From Proteles cristata cristata (Eukaryota; Chordata; Mammalia; Carnivora; Hyaenidae), in contig JAESUZ010005101.1 of assembly GCA_017311185.1 (NCBI GenBank), positions 558,001-622,000 of the forward strand: a stretch of 64,000 bases of DNA, written 5' to 3'. The notes beneath the pieces are model-generated. The model was not told the DNA's origin. It did no database searches and was given only the letters and a program-made list of their open reading frames with translations. This document shows positions 46,836 through 59,164 of this stretch, one piece after another (position 1 is the first letter of the stretch; the number at the start of each line of letters is the position of its first letter). A program made the translations under genes and the position numbers.

Positions 46836-49124
46836 GAGACCAAGAGCACCCAGAATGGGTCAGTGAGCCAAAGAATACACAGGGAGTAACAATTAATACC
46901 TACTTGTAGTTACTGCTGGGGGAGACTTAGGGGCAAAACTATGAACAGAGGCTCAAGTTCCTTTGGTATGGAGATATGGGAATGAGAAAGAGGTGTAAGG
47001 ACAAGGAGGGGATGGTACTTAATAAATGTCCCTAGGGTCAAAGTTTTTCTCCGGACGCAATGAGGGTAGGCAATTTCTTTATGACTGTCAGTCAAATTAC
47101 CAGTGTTAAAGTTACCCCCTTTGCTTTAAGTTCATCTATTTTGATTCTTTCCTTGACCTCACATTCCCGATAGGAAGTGAAGCCTACAACAAAATGTTGG
47201 AACCCCTCAGCTGGGTTCTGGAGTTTCTGTATACAACTTCATCGTCTTGGCTCTGTCCTTCTTACGCCACACCCTGGCCACCAGGGTGGTGTGAAGGCAG
47301 AGCTGTGGCAGTATTAATTTGCTTTTGGCTCAGAATGTTTCCATTCTCCATGCATCTGTTTTCATCAGCGGCAGGGATATTTGAAAAAGATGACTGTAAG
47401 ATCCTATGGTAATGTTTGTGGAAGGAAATTTGTTTTCTTAATACAACTGATAAAGCCCTTGTTATAAATAAGCCTATTGGCAGGGGGCAGAGGAAAGAAG
47501 AGGAGGAAACAAAATAATAAGTCTGGTCACTTGTTATTTCTGAAAAAGGAGAAGTCTTGGGCAACTCTGACATCAGACATTTTCCCTAAGAAATTTGCCC
47601 TTGAAACTTGCCTGGCCTTAAATCTGGGTTGCTAAGAATAAGCCATTATTAAAAATACACCTGCCATAATAAATGTGACTGCTGATCTTTTATTCCCCCC
47701 CCCCATATCTGCTGGGGTGGGGTGGGGGCACTATTGGTTTTCTGCTTTTTAAATTGTGTAGGCATTTCTTGTTCCAGTCCCAAAGCAAAAGCCTTAGCCT
47801 CTTCTGGAGTGATTCAATGTCTGCCACGATCTGTATAACAAAAAGATGCCACCTCCCTTCCTGGAAACCTGTCTCTCTATGATACTAGCTTTGTAAACAG
47901 GATGGTACTAACCAGGATTCATTCAATGGGCAAACATTTTAGAGTAGTCCCCGTGGATCAGGTCCTGGGCTAAGCTCTGGGTACAGGAAGACAAAGACAC
48001 AGTACTTGCTCTCCATAAGCCTGGACTAGTTCTTGCAATCACATTACAAGAAGCAGTAACCACTTCCTTACCTACCTCATGCTGCCAGAGGAGTGAAGAG
48101 TTAAGGCTCCCTACTGACCAGTGTCTTACACCAAATTGTGTCCAAACTGACAATGAGGCCCCCAAGGTTCCATTAACTGCATCCACAGTCATGGTTTTAC
48201 AAACTCTGTTGAAGCTCTTATTTCTTTTTAAGCCTGTGTTCCCCTTGTCACCATAAATGGGACACATGAGTAAGTGACTGGGTGCTCAGGACTCTGACCT
48301 GTGCATAAGTTGGTGAAAGCAATATTAAGGCTGAAGCCCTAAACCACCTGTGGTAGACTCCAAACCACTCAAGGCCACCTTTTCCGATGACCACCTGAAC
48401 TCAACACTTTAATGTGGCTCCCACTAACTACACAATATCTGTAATTATTTAATAATCCTATATTGGTGTATGGTCAGTGGGAGGTATATAAGAACTCAGG
48501 CCATAACAGACTAGCAACATGTGTTATCAGCTCATGAGGTTTTTTTTTTTTTTACAGTGAAATTTTGTTTGTTTTTTTCTCTGTGTGGGTAGCCATAGCT
48601 TTGGCCGTGGTCATAGAAGGTTGGTTAGCATCTACGTCAGGTAGTCTGGAATAGATGTTGCACTTGAAAAGATGATAAAGGCATGCACAAGGTATCGTTG
48701 CTAGTCCAGTGTCCCTCTTTCCTATGGAACCAGCCATGGGATTTTACTAGAACCCATGTTGTTTTGGGAGACCTCCAAGTGAGGAATACCACAGTACTCT
48801 TCCTCTGCATGGAAGGAAGAATGGTTCAGACCCAGCCCAGTTCTGTGCTGCAATAGCTCCAGTTGCATGTCTGCTGAGTGTCACTTTGATGTGTGAAGTG
48901 TGCTGGATTGCTCTAGCGTCCACATGTTCCTCCAAAGAACTTAATGGATGTGCACCCTGCATATGAGCATGTTCTTGCCAGCAGGTCTCATCACCTACTT
49001 TGAATTAAATGATGAGGCCCAAGTCACAATGACCAAGACTTGCCAAGTTTCTAAATGCTCTGTAATTCCAACAAACAACAGCATACAATCATAAGTTGTT
49101 CTTTTTTTAATTTTTAGGGTAAAT
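46836..49124. other. Repeat-poor intronic block
   Basis: No interspersed repeat recognised apart from a poly-C run near 47695-47703 and a poly-T run near 48540-48553. No gene seen. Confidence 0.45.
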
Positions 49125-49125
49125 T

Positions 49126-49334
49126 AGGGGTTGGCAATATAGTTTGTCAGCCATATTTGACCTGCCACCTAGTTTTAGAAATCAGGTTTTACTGGAACAC
49201 AGCTGTCTCCATTGAGCGTAGTATCTACACTGCTTTTGTGTTATAACTACAGAGCTGAATAGTTATGACAGAAATGGGCTCACAAGGGTGAAACTATTTA
49301 CTATCTTTTACAGAAAATGTTTGCTAACTCCCGG
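49126..49334 (+). mobile_element. hAT-type non-autonomous element
   Basis: Begins aggggttggcaatatag and ends gtttgctaactcccgg, decayed inverted ends. The interior has ggttttactggaacacagct and actatcttttacagaaaatg. Same family as the element at 33692, but short. Confidence 0.78.
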
Positions 49335-49595
49335 TATAAGCCATTATGTTACTTGCAACATGAAATACTTATCCTTCAACTCTACCCCAGAAAATATTTT
49401 ATCTATGTGCCTTATAAAAATCCCAATAGAGAAAAATTATGACAATTCATATAAGTAATATAAGTAAGAGTGTCCAATCTATGCATTTCCCCATGGATTT
49501 TAGCCACAGATTATCTGGACATAGGTGTGACCGAAATCAATGTACTTCTGACCGACTACTCATGACAAAAGTGAATTTATTCAATTGTATTTTAG

Positions 49596-49789
49596 GGGTG
49601 AGTGGCTCAGTCGGTTGACTCTTGATTTTGGCTCAGTCATGATCCTAGGGTTGTGGGATCAAGCCTCACACCAGGCTCCACACTGAGCACAGAGCCTGCT
49701 TAAGATTCTTTCTCTCTCCCTCTGCTCTTCTACCCCAATTGCATGTGTGTGCTTGCTCACTCTTTCTCTCTCTCAAATAAAAAAAACCA
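49596..49789 (+). mobile_element. Diverged SINE, sense
   Basis: Shortened head (ggggtgagtggctcagtcgg). TSD tgtattttag at 49586-49595 and 49790-49799. Confidence 0.9.
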
Positions 49790-49799
49790 TGTATTTTAG

Positions 49800-50324
49800 T
49801 TTCATATCCTTACTTTCATTGCTGGGTCTACAAGGTATCTCCCTTACAAAACCAACTTTTATAGTCACTTTTGCGAGATTATTAGAGATTGTATTAGATT
49901 CCACATCAGAAATTTCCTCAAGAGCCAAGTGTTAGGAAAGCCTTTCCTTCCCTGAGGAACTGGTATTTTTTTGTCTTTCTGACAATAATAAGTAACCATA
50001 GTTCCGTTTTCAATATGGCTGCCAGAACACTTAATGCCAAATTTGAGGTTCAGCCCAAGTGGATCCTTATGACTTGCATTAACTATGAATTTTTCTTCTT
50101 CTGTTCTTGACTCTCTACTCTTATTTATATTTTCCCTGTTCTTGATTTCTGTTTCTTATTTACGTCCTAACAGCTTCATTATGCATGTTTTTGCTGCCAC
50201 AAATCCTCCTGAAGGAACAAGGCCTGGCACAAATGAATAAAAGAAGTTCCTATCACTTCTGGCCTTAACTCTACAGTGTGGGAACTGCTGAAACAGGTCT
50301 TTGAGTCCTTCAAACAGTCCTTTG
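49800..50324. other. Unique intronic stretch
   Basis: Nothing recognised. Confidence 0.35.
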
Positions 50325-50440
50325 AGCCCTGGAAGGGCAAAGCCTTAGGCTCCCTGTTCACACCATCTGTCCCCATAGCCCAGGACAATGCCTGGCATGC
50401 AGTCAGCTCTCTGCAAACACCTGAATGAATGTCTCTGCAT
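50325..50440 (+). mobile_element. L2 3' end remnant
   Basis: Order of motifs typical of the L2 tail: gaagggcaaagcctt, ctgtccccatagcccaggac, aatgcctggcatgcagtcag and acctgaatgaatg. Confidence 0.6.
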
Positions 50441-50704
50441 GTTTGGCAATGGGAGTGAGCACCGCTGGGATGCCCCATCCCACAATTAAGGAGGACTCAT
50501 GGGCCAAATGAAAACATACCTACATTCTCCATCAGTGAACTGGGGTTAACATATTTACCATGAAGGGTCGTTGTGAACAATGCTATATCTATTCATCCTT
50601 CATTTTTAAGGTGAGGGTCAGTTATGGCTAAAACAATGGAGTTGAACCATGATGGGATCCTGTCTCCACTTGTGTGATGATATTCAACAAATCCTAAGTC
50701 CCTT

Positions 50705-51100
50705 AACAGCAAAATTTGCTGCACTTTGGAATCAGCTAGGGTCTTTAAAAAATACTGATAGCTGAGGGGCACCTGGGTGGCTTAGTCGGTTAAGCGTCCG
50801 ACTTTCGCTTAGGTCATGATCTCGCGGTTCGTGGATTCGAGCCCCGTGTCGGGCTCTGTGCTGACTGCCAGCTCAGAGCCTGGAGCCTGTTTCAGTCTAT
50901 GACTCCCTCTCTCTCTGACCCTCCTCTGCTCACGCTGTCTCTCTCTCTCTCTCCTAGAAATAAATAAAACATTAAAAAAAAAATACTGATAGCTGAATCT
51001 TACCCCAGACACTAGTATCTAACTTGAATAGGTGGTTACTTGGGCACTGGGATTGTAAGTGCTCTCCAGATGATCCCAATGTGTAGTCAAATGTGGCTGC
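50705..51100 (+). mobile_element. MER5A-like element split by a young SINE
   Basis: Left half aatttgctgcactttggaat to tttaaaaaatactgatagct; right half atcttaccccagacactagt to agatgatcccaatgtgtagt. Interrupted by the SINE at 50766-50977. Confidence 0.72.
50766..50977 (+). mobile_element. SINEC_Fc-type SINE, young, perfect 19-bp TSD
   Basis: Sense young copy in MER5A. TSD aaaaaatactgatagctga at 50747-50765 and 50978-50996, identical. Confidence 0.97.
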
Positions 51101-51177
51101 CCCCGTAGCGGCCACTTTGGTCTGGGTCACTTGCCTCATGTATCAAGTGACTGACTATAGCACATGTCAGTTTTTTT

Positions 51178-51411
51178 TTTTTTAAGATTTTTTTTTCCTT
51201 TTCAATGTTTTATTTATTTCTAGGAGAGAGAGAGAGACAGCGTGAGCAGGAGAGGGTCAGAGAGAGAGGGAGACACAGACTCTGAAACAGGCTCCAGGCT
51301 CTGAGCTGGCAGTCAGCACAGAGCCCGACGCGGGGCTCGAACCCACGAACCGCGAGATCATGACCTAAGCGAAAGTCGGACGCTCAACTGACTAAGCCAC
51401 CCAGGCGCCCC
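51178..51411 (-). mobile_element. SINEC_Fc-type SINE, young, perfect 19-bp TSD
   Basis: Antisense young copy. TSD agcacatgtcagttttttt at 51159-51177 and 51412-51430, identical. It forms an inverted pair with 50766-50977, about 200 bp apart. Confidence 0.96.
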
Positions 51412-51430
51412 AGCACATGTCAGTTTTTTT

Positions 51431-52078
51431 GAGGTTTCACCTTCTACTACCATCAGGCTGGAATCTCAGGAGAGCCACAGCACGGTGGGGTGGGGAGGCT
51501 AATCAAATATCTTGCTGCTGTGTCCTGAGAGCCTCCTCCTAACGCCTCGCCAATAGCAGAACCATTATAAGAACCTCCTCTTGGGCCATCTGACCCTAAG
51601 ATCTTTTAGCACAATCTCGTACGGAATTCCTAAAGCAGCAGTGAAGGGATCCACGATGCCTGCAGAGCCACAGCGGCAACAGTAGCCAGAATTCCAGAAT
51701 AGCCACGTGCGGAAAGGAGGCAAGAGTTTCATTCTTCCATTCTAAGATAATCTTAATTACAGAGTGGGGCACCAAACAGACACTTTGAGTGCCAGCCTAG
51801 CATTTGTCTTCCCACTGAGTGCCTGCTGTCATAAGCCTCTGTGACAAGAGGGGGGCTTTGCCCATCTCAGCTTTGTCGCAGTGGAAGATTGTCAGAGAGT
51901 ATTCCCCGCAGGTATCTCCACCCCTTAAGCCTCCAATTTGCTTCCATTTCTCAGTAGAGATTTTCGATTCCTCCTCACATTTGTCCCTCTTTGGTAAGAG
52001 TCAGTTTGGAAAAGATGAAAAGATACCCACTAGAGGACCACTGGGCTGGAATTCTGGCTTGGCTTTGCAGCTGGTAGT
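51431..52078. other. Unique intronic stretch
   Basis: Nothing recognised. Confidence 0.35.
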
Positions 52079-52094
52079 CTTAAGCAAGTCACTT

Positions 52095-52162
52095 TTTTTT
52101 TTAAAGTTTATTTGAATGAGAGAGAGAGATAGAGCGTGCATGAGTGGGGAAGGGGCAGAGAT

Positions 52163-52193
<31 letters not shown>

Positions 52194-52320
52194 ATCTCAA
52201 GCAGGCTCCACACTGTCAGTGCAGAGCCTGACATGGGGCTCAAACCCACAAACCATAAGATCGTGGCCTGGGCCAAAATCAAGAGTCAGATGCTTAAGTG
52301 ACTGAGCCATCCAGGCGGCC
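52095..52320 (-). mobile_element. SINEC_Fc-type SINE, older copy
   Basis: Antisense copy with an expanded (GA)n run at 52162-52192. TSD cttaagcaagtcactt (52079-52094) against cttgagcatgtcactt (52321-52336). Confidence 0.93.
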
Positions 52321-52336
52321 CTTGAGCATGTCACTT

Positions 52337-53887
52337 AAAGCTCTGTCAGTCTTAATTTCCTAAAAAGGGATGAAAAAACAATACAGCCAGGCCTACTGGG
52401 CTGTTGTGAGCATAAGATCAGAGAATACATGTGAAATGTGCTTTGAAAATTAGAAATCAGTCTATAAATATTACTCTTACGTTAAGCTTTTAATGAAAAT
52501 GGTACTATGCTCTAAGCCATCCAACCTTCCAGATTTTGCAGAAGACTGCCAAACGAAGCCTACATGGGAACTGTTTATGGCATATTTATTTTTAAATTAG
52601 GCAGAATTAAGATTACTTTTATTTTAAGAATGGTACCCTGCTCCTTACAATCACTGTCAAGTTCACGGATCTGTTACCATTTATCTTCTCCCTAACTCCC
52701 ACCAAACTGGCTTCTTTGACAACTCAATGTCCCTTCCAAGTCAGTCGATTTAGACCATTATGGTCCTGAAGGAAGGCCCTCAGAGTCATCCAGGCCACTT
52801 CCTTCCTTCCCTGGAAAGAAAGGGGAAGTGAAAAACTGTTTAAGGTTAACAGCCAGCCAATCGAGGAGCCAGAAATTTAGGTCTTCTGACCCCAGGCTTG
52901 TCATTTTAGGGTGAACCACATGAGGCAGCCGCCAGTCACACCTCGCTTCCTGTGAACTATGTGAACAGCATCTCATATGTTTTGTATTGTTCCCCAAATG
53001 AGCACAGAACCTTCAGTAGAGCAGGTTTCTGATAAATGTTGGCTAAATAAATGTTGGGGTTTTTTAAGCCCTTGTGTAAATCAATGCAGAGAGATCTGCA
53101 CATTGCTAAACACACACAGAGCTGCCAGATGTTCATTTGGAGACTCGAAGCCATGTTGCAGCCAGGCGGGGAAGGAGGAACTATCCATCACCAAGAGCCA
53201 CTTGGCAACACCCAACCCAGTCAGATCCTGACTGAGGATGAATTCCAGAGGGCAACAGCATGTGGCCCTGCGATCCGGTACACTGTCACATACACAGTCA
53301 GGTGGCCACACCAGGCATGTGAACCTGGAGACAAGACAAGGTGCGGAAGAGCGAGACCCTGAGCCCAACTCAGATGCTATCTCCCACAGGAAATCCCAAC
53401 GATTTATCTGGAAGGCTTCAAGGTGCAAATACTGTTGTGTAACATCTGAAGCATATTTTGTAGACGAAAGCAGGCAGCTTATAAAGCAGAAGATGTGGAC
53501 TGGACAGACATAGCTCTCCATGAAAAAGATTAACTAGAATTACCCATTTTCCTTTGTTTAAGTCACAGAGTTAGCTGCAAGCGTGAGTCCAAAAGTGGTT
53601 GAGCAGGGCAGCAGCTGGTCCATACTGTGCCCTTATATAGATTACAAACAGGAAGGCAATTTATAGAAAAACATCTCTCTTCTTGGCTGGCCTAGAGTTT
53701 GGCTTCTCCTTCATTAGGCTGAATGCCTTTGGTGCAAAGCACTGACTGCACGGCCATGCCCAACTGCCCTACTTATGGAGCAATTCTCATCTAGCCTTTT
53801 CCCAACCAACCAGCACTCTTTGAGACCAATGACTACAAATAACTATTTGAGGAAACCAAGGTCAAATGACTTGGTAGGTGCTCTTTT
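52337..53887. other. Unique intronic stretch
   Basis: A 146-codon minus-strand frame (53521-53081) overlaps a 103-codon plus-strand frame. Neither shows family similarity nor splice support. A weak L2-like tail (gataaatgttggctaaataa) is near 53032. Confidence 0.4.
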
Positions 53888-53902
53888 AAAATACACATCC
53901 AG

Positions 53903-54126
53903 GGGTGCCTTGGTGGCTCAGTTGGTTAAGTGGCTGACTTCAGCTCAGGTCATGATCTCACGGTTTGTGAGTTTGAGCCCTGCATCGGGCTCTGTGCTGA
54001 CAGCTCAGAGCCTGGAGCCTGCTTCAGATTCTGTGTCTCCCTCTCTATCTTCCCCTTCCCCACCTCATGCTCTGTCTCTCTTTCAAAAATAGATAAACAT
54101 TAAAACCATTTTTTTTTTTAATTTAT
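53903..54126 (+). mobile_element. SINEC_Fc-type SINE, older copy
   Basis: Sense copy. TSD aaaatacacatccag (53888-53902) against aaaacacacatccag (54127-54141). Confidence 0.94.
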
Positions 54127-54141
54127 AAAACACACATCCAG

Positions 54142-54786
54142 CAAAAACTGCGTAAGGTGATGAGAGGGCTATTTGGAGAGTAAAGACTTAAAAGTTATCC
54201 AGATTCCAACTGTCAAATTTGGAACAATGGAATTAGGTCACACATGTTCCATTTCCCCGTGCCTTCAGCCAAACTGGCTGCTGATCCCTGTTCACTCAAC
54301 ATCAGCCCCATTTCTGGGGTATTTTGGAATCAGACACACTTTACCCAGACAACGGGGATAGCTTCCTCCCTCATTTCCTGTGACAGCCTGCACTTTTTTC
54401 CTTTAATATTTGTGTTTCCTGGTGACCGTCACCTTCGTGACTATGCAGGGACATTGGTATTTCAGTAGGAAGTAACTGTGATGTTATTCATTCCAGAATG
54501 CTTAGATTCTTATCGCACATCTTAGTGGGATTCTATCAGCATTTTAGAAGATAGTCTTAACACAATCAACTTGTGTCAGGAGAAGGTACTTCATTACAAT
54601 AAAACCCCAATGAATCAGAAGCAAAGGAGTTAGAACTTCAGAATGAATCAGGAACAGTGTCTCCCTCTTCCTATTTTCAAATCAGCCAACGGGTCCTTAT
54701 AAAATAATGAATATGTGTTTGGTCTTTGGGAGACAAATAGGCAAAATCACAGGAAAAGTAACTATTATTTAAAAAAATTGGGGGAT
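54142..54786. other. Unique intronic stretch
   Basis: Nothing recognised. Confidence 0.35.
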
Positions 54787-54787
54787 G

Positions 54788-54941
54788 GGGCACCTGGGTG
54801 GTTCAGTAGGTTAAGCGTCCGACTCTTGATTTCAGCTCAGGTCATGATTTCATGGTTCATGAGACTGAGCCCCCAAATGCGTTCTGTTCTGACAGTGTGG
54901 AGCCTGCTCTCTCTCTCTCAAAATAAATAAACATTAAAAAC
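54788..54941 (+). mobile_element. SINE with most of the CT-rich part deleted
   Basis: Sense copy of about 150 bp. The head and B-box region are present; gtggagcctgct runs straight into the final ctctctctctcaaaataaat tail. Confidence 0.92.
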
Positions 54942-55149
54942 ATGTTTTTAATCCATGGTTTTCAGTGTGCCTTACCAAAAGACCCAACTGTCTTTCCTGA
55001 GGAAAACTGCAGCATTGTAGAATGGGCACTGACACTGAGAATAAAAATATTGTAACATCCCACTGAGAATGCTATTACCTATAGGAAATCCCAATTCTTT
55101 ATCTGGAAAGCCAAACAATGGTATAACTACATTAGATTAAAGAAAGGCA

Positions 55150-55445
55150 TTTAGTCTGTCAAGATGGTTTTCCCTGGGCCAACTACCACTCATTCTTCAG
55201 GGAAGAGCTTAACTATCACCTCCCCAGACCCCTTATTCCAGGTAAGCACCCCTGGCTATGCACTCCCAAGTAAGTGATTTCTCTGTAATAATTTTCAATA
55301 AACACTACAGTGATTACAAATTGAACGTCAGTTTGTCTTCCCTGCTAGATTGCCCTGTATGCTAGCAGATCTTTAACCCTCCAGCAAGCTGACTGGTATG
55401 TAGTAGGCATTTGGTAAACATTCAGTGAATGGATGAAGACGCGAA
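55150..55445 (+). mobile_element. L2 element 3' part
   Basis: L2-like order: gggaagagcttaactatcac, then acttgactgg-type and agtaggcatttggtaaacat with a final ttcagtgaatggatga. Confidence 0.6.
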
Positions 55446-55559
55446 CGAATTGCACTTCAACTATCTTCACTGTATTGTACTAACGTAGGAAAGGAATGGA
55501 TATTTACTATGTGAGGTTTTTTTTCCCCAAAAATCACAACCTGCAATGAAGATTTTAAA

Positions 55560-55622
55560 AATGTTTTTTCAACATTTATTCATTTTTGAGACACAAAGAC
55601 AGAGCATGAGTGGGGGAAGGGT

Positions 55623-55657
<35 letters not shown>

Positions 55658-55785
55658 ATCCGAAACAGGCTCCAGGCTCTGAGCTGCCAGCACAGAGCCT
55701 GATGCGGGGCTTAAACTCATGGATGAAGAGATCATGATATGAGCCGAAGTCAGACACTTAACCTACCGAGCCACTCAGGAACCCC
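55560..55785 (-). mobile_element. SINEC_Fc-type SINE, older copy
   Basis: Antisense copy with a (GA)n run at 55632-55656 and a diverged head (gagccactcaggaacccc). No clear TSD. Confidence 0.92.
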
Positions 55786-56096
55786 AAAAAGAGTTGTTTC
55801 TTTTTTTAACCCAGATGTAATCACAATATACATGTAATGACAACACCTCACTTCCTAAATATTTCTGTTCCTCAACGGAGAGGGAGTATTTCGAAGTACC
55901 AACTTTCAGATTCAACTAAACTCCATAGGTGGGGTAACCAGCATGGCTGAAATGATTTCTTAAGTTCTAATTTGAGATGCACAAACCTCACTCCAGCAAG
56001 TGGCATAGTAGAGAGATAAGGTGTTCATGACCGCCTCTCCGTTGGTTCATTGATGAGAATGTGAGAAAAGTTGACAGTTGACCAGTTAACTCTAAA

Positions 56097-56307
56097 AATT
56101 ATTTAACGATTTATTTCTGAGAGTGAAGGAGAGACAGCATGAACAGGGGAGGGTCAGAGAGAGAGGGAGACACAGAATCCTAAAAAGGCTCCAGGCTCTG
56201 AGCTAGCTGTCAGCACAGAGCCCAATGTGGGGCTTGAACCCACAAACTGTGAGATCATGACCTGGGCCAAAGTCAGACGCTTAACTGACTGAGCCACCCA
56301 GGTGCCC
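56097..56307 (-). mobile_element. SINEC_Fc-type SINE, intermediate copy
   Basis: Antisense copy. TSD tgaccagttaactctaaa at 56079-56096 and 56308-56325, a perfect 18 bp despite older-type markers. Confidence 0.95.
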
Positions 56308-56325
56308 TGACCAGTTAACTCTAAA

Positions 56326-58289
56326 TAGAGAACTCGGTCCTGGCCCCCAGATTGTCCAGATGACACCATTCAGTTGCCTTCACATAATGCCTACAGAAAC
56401 AAGAGCTTGGTAAACTTCTCTCTACCTGTTGACCAGGGGTTATTAGCACCGCAGTATATATTAAAACATGAAATCCCCGACTAAAATGTGATTTCAAGAC
56501 TGCCAGCTTACTTTCTCCATTATTTCTAAATACTGAAATTAAAAAGTGTAGAAGACACCTTCCTGCCTATTAAAATTACAACTCGAAAGCAAATGGTTCT
56601 GCAAACAGGCTTCAAAGTATACTTTTCCTCTGAACCAATTTCAAATGGTTCTTTTTTTTTCCAGGTTGAGGACAACATCAAAACGTTTCCACACGGCCTG
56701 CCTAACGTGAAGGGGGATTAATAAGCTCAAAGTTAGCCTGACATAATCAAATTGGATTTGGTTTTCCACATCAGCTAACTGGTATGCTTTTATTTACATC
56801 AGGTTTTTTAACACCAGCTGAACGGTGACTTGCAAATGACTTCAGCACTGGTGGAATTTCGTGATTTCTGATCTTGTTAAAGAGAAATACGGGCATGGGA
56901 TGGGTCACAAAGAGAACCTTGGTTCCTTAATTCTGCTCCTGGTGTCAAGGTTTCTTTCTTCCAAGTTAATTTTCAGAACACAGTGCGTGGTTCTGGATCG
57001 ATGCCCACCCTGTCACTCGGTGCTGGCGCCATCTGTCATATTGTCCTTTCACGCTACCAGGATTGGGGGAGGGGGGTATTCCTTCTATCACAGCTGGAAG
57101 GGTCTCGTAATCCTGGGGGTGCTGAGTATAGACTCCAGAAGATATGGGCTATAGGAAAGACACGGGAAGGATAATGGTAAGAGGTAACCTGGGCACTAAT
57201 GATGTTGCTTGGGATGTTGATAGTTGAGGAAAAGAGAGAATGCCTGGCACTGCGGAAAATCTTGATGTTTGTACAATGAACTCATTCTTGAGGAAAGAGT
57301 GGGCCACCTGTCAAGCCTTAGGGAGGAGGCTGCCCTTCTCTCATCTCTCCCATGTCTTTACAAGGCATAAAGTGGGAGCCTCTTAAGTTTGTCAGCCACT
57401 GTATTAAACTCCATACTCTCAGAGCAGCTATTGGCTTATTTTTCCCACTCATATTGGAGGAAGCCATTATCATTCACTCATGTGACTAGATTTTTACCTG
57501 AGAATAAACAGTGACATACCCTCATGGGATAAGAGAGAATGAACTGCAGTTGGTGAACCATGCCTCGTTAAGCTGCTATTTCTAAATGACAGTTCCTCTT
57601 GGGTCCTGTTTAATGGAAGACACACATCAGCTTTTCTCCGGGCGCCCAACATCACAAAAATATCAGCCACTTGGAGGCAGCCACAGCAAATTCCATGAAA
57701 CCTGACAGGTGACAGGAAGGCCAGGGAGGTCCCTGGGAATTCATGTCAGGGGTTGAGTACTTCGGGGGTGGGTGTCTTTCTTGTTCCTTAAATGACCTCC
57801 ACATGGTCTCACAGGCAGGACACACTTTGCTGAACATTCCCGCAGCAGTGAAGCAGAGAGGGGGTGGGGCTTATCACCAGAACAGGATTTTAATTTCATT
57901 TGGGCTGGAGGAGCATTTCTTCTTTATCTCTAGAGATATATGTGAAACAGCTTCCCCCCACCCCCCACATTCTGTTTCCTGACTCTGACTCCAAATCAAG
58001 GACAAAAAGGAGACGGAGCTGTTTTTAAAAAAACTGTCTCCTTTCAGAAACCAAGTGGGATGGATAGAGATGGGGGAGGGGGAGACTTAGGGAAGGCGGA
58101 GGAACGTGACTAAATCGATTCACAGATGACTCAGAAACTGAAGAGGGCTTCCCAGGTCTTCACAGGACATCCTGCAAAATTGTACGCCGCTCAGTGTTGT
58201 TTCCCTGCTTTTCTCATCATACATGGCTCATTAAATGTCAAAATCATTCTTTCCCAAGGACGCTCTTTTAACATAACTTATTTTAGTTA
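56326..58289. other. Repeat-poor intronic block (2 kb)
   Basis: No repeats recognised. Around 56640-56860 the sequence is AT-rich with taataagctcaaagttagcc and tcaaattggatttggttttc, the look of conserved noncoding DNA. This is an impression, not a measurement. Confidence 0.4.
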
Positions 58290-58510
58290 ACCATTTATTA
58301 GTAGTTACTATGTGTCAGGACTTTCCATGTATTATCTAAGTCTTCCAATGGCTGTATGAGGTAGCCATGATTATTATTCCTATTTTTACAGATGAGGAAA
58401 GGCACAGGGAGGTCAAGTAACTTCCTAAGATCACCCAGCAAGGAGACGGCAGCGCTGATTCAAATCCAAGACTTTCTGATCTCAAGCCTGTGCCTGTGAA
58501 CACCATTCAT
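58290..58510 (+). mobile_element. MIR element
   Basis: Strong MIR match: agttactatgtgtcaggact, ttacagatgaggaaaggcac, caagtaacttcctaagatca. Confidence 0.82.
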
Positions 58511-58702
58511 ACTCTTTCCTCAAAAGTTGAGGATTCTGGTAAGGGGGAAGCAACCAATAGTTCTTGAATATCAAATGGATACCAGCTGCTATGCCAGGGT
58601 GTTTATGGGACTTTTTCCTCAAACCGTATCTTTAACCCTATATGACAATTATTACCAGCATGCCACCCACCTGCCCCGACAAGTTAAGAGAAGTTAAGTA
58701 AT

Positions 58703-58929
58703 GGGGCACCAGGCTGGCTCAGTCGGTTGAGCGTCTGACTTCGGCTCAGTCCATAACCTCAAGATTCGTGAGTTTAAGCCCTGCGTCAGGCTCTGTGCTA
58801 ACAGCTCAGAACCTGGAACCTGCTTCCGATTCTGTATCTCCCTCCTTCTGTCCCTCCCCTGCTCACACTCTGTCTCTCTCTCTCTCTGTCTGAAAAATAA
58901 ATAAATATTAAAAAATTAAAAAAAAAAAA
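58703..58929 (+). mobile_element. SINEC_Fc-type SINE, older copy
   Basis: Sense copy. TSD agaagttaagtaat at 58689-58702 and 58930-58943, a perfect 14 bp. Confidence 0.95.
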
Positions 58930-59164
58930 AGAAGTTAAGTAATAGGCCCAAAGTCACAGATCTAGGCCATGACAAAGCCCAGCCTTCAAATCTATGCCTG
59001 TTTGACTCCACCGTGACAGCACTGGAGCCACCACAGCAAACTGCCTCGCACAGCAAACATTTCTTTGTCCATCTGGAGATCAGATCTCTTCTATCTTCAT
59101 TTTAAAATAATATATAACTTAGTAGATCAATTTAAATAACATTATTCTCTAACCAAAAATATAA

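Noticed and set aside
50809..51012. Recurring frame with ISRRERERQRE and GSELAVSTEP found in many places
   Set aside because: It is the antisense reading of the young SINE, repeated because the SINE is repeated; not a gene family.
53081..53521. 146-codon minus-strand frame
   Set aside because: No recognisable family, overlapping open frames on the other strand, and no splice-bounded pattern; chance frame.
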